A DNA stretch of 16,414 nt, from contig DJIF01000128.1 in the NCBI GenBank assembly GCA_002433485.1, positions 995-17,408 on the forward strand, read 5' to 3'. The DNA is from Deltaproteobacteria bacterium UBA6601 (lineage in GTDB: Bacteria; Myxococcota_A; UBA796; UBA9615). Under the pieces are notes generated by a model, which was given only the letters and a program-made list of their open reading frames with translations, ran no database searches and was not told where the DNA came from. The translations under genes and the position numbers were made by a program. Below are positions 14,708-16,414 of this stretch, in pieces (the stretch's first letter is position 1; every line of letters starts with the position of its first letter).

Positions 14708-16414
14708 GGCCGCAGTCATCATCATCGCAGTCGACCAACAGGTCACCATCGTCGTCAATCCCATTGGCGCAGTACTCAAACTGCAGCTGGGCCGGACAAT
14801 TCACATTCAAGCTGTAACCACCATGGTCGCTGAGCGTCTTGCCGTCGATCTGAACGTAATAGGTAGTCCCTGCATTGGCCTCAAAGACCAACAGCTCTTC
14901 GCTCGCCTCAGTGGAGTCTGCGGCGATGACACATTGATCTGCACTACAGCCACCCGAACCATCAATGACTGCCAGATCCAGGTCAATACTGGTCCCAAAG
15001 ACCGACAGATCCAGGACTACAAAGGTCTGGGCTGCGTTCACAAAGCTGTACGAATGGTCCGGTCCGTTGAGCGTCATTCCGCACGAATAGACCGTCAGGG
15101 GACTGGTCCCGCCGCTGGTCACGCCCACCACCCCCGAGCCACAGCTCAATGCAGATACAGTCGTTCCGCAAGCAGCGCAGAAAGGCGAAGTTGCACAGTC
15201 CGAGTCGCTACAGTCCACCAGATTATCGAGATCATCGTCGATCCCATTGTCGCAGGTCTCTACAAGACAAGAGATGTGAGTGGCGCAATCAGCATCCAGA
15301 CAGTCAACTGTACCGTCACCGTCCTCATCGTTACCCCCGGTACAGACCTCAGCGCAGCTTGAACCCCAACAGTCAGGATCCGCGCAGTCACTGAGACCAT
15401 CGAGGTCCTCGTCTCCGGCAGTGCTGCAGTCCTCAGTGAGGCAGGCGATGTGGTTCAGGCATTCCGGATCCTGACAATCCACCAACGAATCCGCGTCATC
15501 ATCCAGATGGTTGGTGCACTCCTCGGGGCAGGCAGAGCTCGAACTGCAATCACTGTCAGCACAGTCCACCAGATTGTCGAGATCGTCATCTACCCCGTTA
15601 TTGCAGCTCTCAACCAGGCAGGAGACAAAAGAAGCGCAGTCAGGATCGAGGCAATCGATCAAGGCATCACCATCTTCATCATTACCACCGCTACAGACCT
15701 CAGCACATGAGGCACCCCAACAGTCAGAGTCCGCGCAGTCACTGTCGCCGTCCAGATCCTCATCACCGACCGTACTGCAGTCCTCAACCAGGCAGACCTG
15801 GGCTGTTAAACACTCCGAATCGTCACAGTCGACCAGCGCATCCCCATCATCATCCACTCCATTGGAACAGTTCTCGGGGCAGCTCGGGCTTGCGCTGCAG
15901 TCACTATCAGCACAGTCGATGTCTCCATCGCCATCGTCATCGATGTTGTTGAAACAACCGCTTGTCAGTGCTGTCTCCGTCGCGGGAGTCGTCCCATCAT
16001 CATCATCGTCTCCCGAAGCACTGTCGTCGTCATCATCGTCGTCATCGTCATCGTCATCACCATGCATGCTGTCGTCATCGCCCTGACTCAAGTCGTCGTC
16101 GTCACCAGCGCTGTCATCGTCATCACCAGCGCTGTCATCGTCATCAGCGGCGCTGTCGTCGTCGTCGTCACCACTACCCGGTACTGAGTCGTCGTCATCA
16201 CCGACTCCAGTTCCATCATCGTCATCGTCATCATCGTCAGCATGGGCTGAGTCGTCGTCATCATCGTCACCAGCGGGGACCGAGTCATCATCGTCATCGC
16301 CAGCCGGCACCGAGTCGTTATCGTCATCATCGTCGTCCCCAGCAGCACTGTCGTCGTCGTCGTCACCATGGGCTGAGTCGTCGTCATCACCGCCGCCGGG
16401 GACCGAGTCGTCGT
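14688..16414 (-). CDS. Asp-rich, Cys-repeat probable surface protein, 5' end beyond the window
   Basis: The frame is open through the right edge, so start and signal peptide are missing; at least 574 residues are visible. The visible start is an Asp-rich low-complexity region of about 140 residues, with DDDDSAG and DDDDSVPG-type units. Nine modules of about 29 residues follow, each with CxNGxDDDxDxLVDCxDxDC and a terminal Cys. Next is a PPC-like beta domain (about residues 378-505 counted from base 16310) with CGSG, SYSFVNAAQTFVVLDLS, DLDLAVIDGSGG and YYVQIDG. A tenth module ends the protein (CANGIDDDGDLLVDCDDDDC). Such Asp/Cys modules are known from predicted secreted proteins of myxobacterial relatives and probably bind calcium. 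The Asp-rich stretch probably acts as a linker between anchor and modules. The 3' end overlaps mlaF. No enzyme motif is seen. Confidence 0.85.
   Translation of the reverse strand, partial: DDSVPGGGDDDDSAHGDDDDDSAAGDDDDDDNDSVPAGDDDDDSVPAGDDDDDDSAHADDDDDDDDGTGVGDDDDSVPGSGDDDDDSAADDDDSAGDDDDSAGDDDDLSQGDDDSMHGDDDDDDDDDDDDSASGDDDDDGTTPATETALTSGCFNNIDDDGDGDIDCADSDCSASPSCPENCSNGVDDDGDALVDCDDSECLTAQVCLVEDCSTVGDEDLDGDSDCADSDCWGASCAEVCSGGNDEDGDALIDCLDPDCASFVSCLVESCNNGVDDDLDNLVDCADSDCSSSSACPEECTNHLDDDADSLVDCQDPECLNHIACLTEDCSTAGDEDLDGLSDCADPDCWGSSCAEVCTGGNDEDGDGTVDCLDADCATHISCLVETCDNGIDDDLDNLVDCSDSDCATSPFCAACGTTVSALSCGSGVVGVTSGGTSPLTVYSCGMTLNGPDHSYSFVNAAQTFVVLDLSVFGTSIDLDLAVIDGSGGCSADQCVIAADSTEASEELLVFEANAGTTYYVQIDGKTLSDHGGYSLNVNCPAQLQFEYCANGIDDDGDLLVDCDDDDCGHVSVCP
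15171..15956 (-). repeat. Higher-order 351-base (117-residue) tandem repeat
   Basis: Nine Cys/Asp modules repeat not singly but as sets of four. Module 1 matches 5, 2 matches 6, 3 matches 7, 4 matches 8, and module 9 begins a third set. The first conserved cysteines of paired modules are all exactly 117 residues apart, with no insertion or deletion. Module 3/7 is distinctive: DCST(V/A)GDEDLDG then DCWG(A/S)SCAE. The units run about 15956-15606, 15605-15255 and a partial 15254-15171. The DNA is also visibly similar between units. Confidence 0.85.
15993..16414 (-). repeat. Asp-rich low-complexity coding tract
   Basis: Short runs of four to eleven Asp codons (GAC/GAT) alternate with Ser-Ala, Ser-Val-Pro and Gly spacers, giving units like DDDDSAG. 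The plus strand reads as GTC/ATC triplet runs. It is in frame with the downstream modules and continues past the window edge. Triplet-based slippage may change its length between strains. Confidence 0.85.

Noticed and set aside
14708..14779. Longer mlaF start at 14779
   Set aside because: The extra 24 residues lie wholly inside the upstream coding sequence, are Met/Thr-rich through frame-shifted Asp codons, and have no likeness to MlaF.
15171..15956. CRISPR-like periodic repeat
   Set aside because: The 351-base period is coding, in frame and far too long for a CRISPR repeat-spacer unit.
15511..16086. Plus-strand and alternate minus-strand open frames over the Asp-rich tract and Cys modules (poly-Ser, Met-Thr products)
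   Set aside because: Triplet repeats open several frames at once. Only the Asp/Cys frame shows organised modules and joins a folded domain.

Overview
The window looks like chromosome from a GC-rich Gram-negative bacterium of the former Deltaproteobacteria, most likely Myxococcota or a close relative. This rests on family content: MopE-type Asp/Cys metal-binding repeats joined to a beta-helix, Asp-rich DDDDS linkers, several lipoproteins, an FHA-like/zinc-ribbon/tail-anchor protein, and an MCE protein with a long C-terminal tail. No mobile element, phage gene, CRISPR array, rRNA or tRNA was seen. Taxonomy is inferred, not proven.

Layout, left to right. A membrane-tail reading frame running in from the left edge (+, 3-110) converges on an FHA-like/zinc-ribbon membrane protein (-, 107-1135). 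A divergent gap (1136-1274) leads to a probable operon (+) of a periplasmic TolB-like propeller protein (1278-2459) and a DUF4384-like lipoprotein (2471-3055). A long minus-strand block follows, given here in transcription order from the right: a very large Asp-rich Cys-repeat protein cut by the window edge (14688-16414), an MlaF-type ABC ATPase overlapping its end (13883-14707), and arginyl-tRNA synthetase (12065-13876). A single plus-strand PPC-like lipoprotein (11513-12052) interrupts the block. It then continues with an MCE/MlaD protein (10358-11455) whose stop overlaps the start of a large ABC-exporter-type permease (8622-10361), a 1228-residue MopE-repeat/beta-helix lipoprotein (4840-8526) with its own promoter-like sequence, and a TPR lipoprotein (3024-4790).

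The content is dominated by the cell envelope. Six of the ten full-length genes encode predicted secreted, lipid-anchored or membrane-anchored envelope proteins. MlaF and MlaD suggest a lipid-transport (Mla-like) ABC system, but its MlaE permease is not in the window and the two parts are split by argS and an opposite-strand gene. The two Asp-rich repeat proteins are probably calcium-binding surface proteins. The only obvious core housekeeping gene is argS.

The most noteworthy structures are: (1) an exact 117-residue (351-base) higher-order repeat in the right-edge protein, made of four different Cys/Asp modules; (2) twelve MopE-type modules in the beta-helix lipoprotein; (3) the obligatory overlap of mlaF with the end of that right-edge gene; (4) the GTGA-coupled mlaD/exporter-permease pair with a GC-rich hairpin immediately before the permease start. 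None amounts to a clearly new defence or mobile system.
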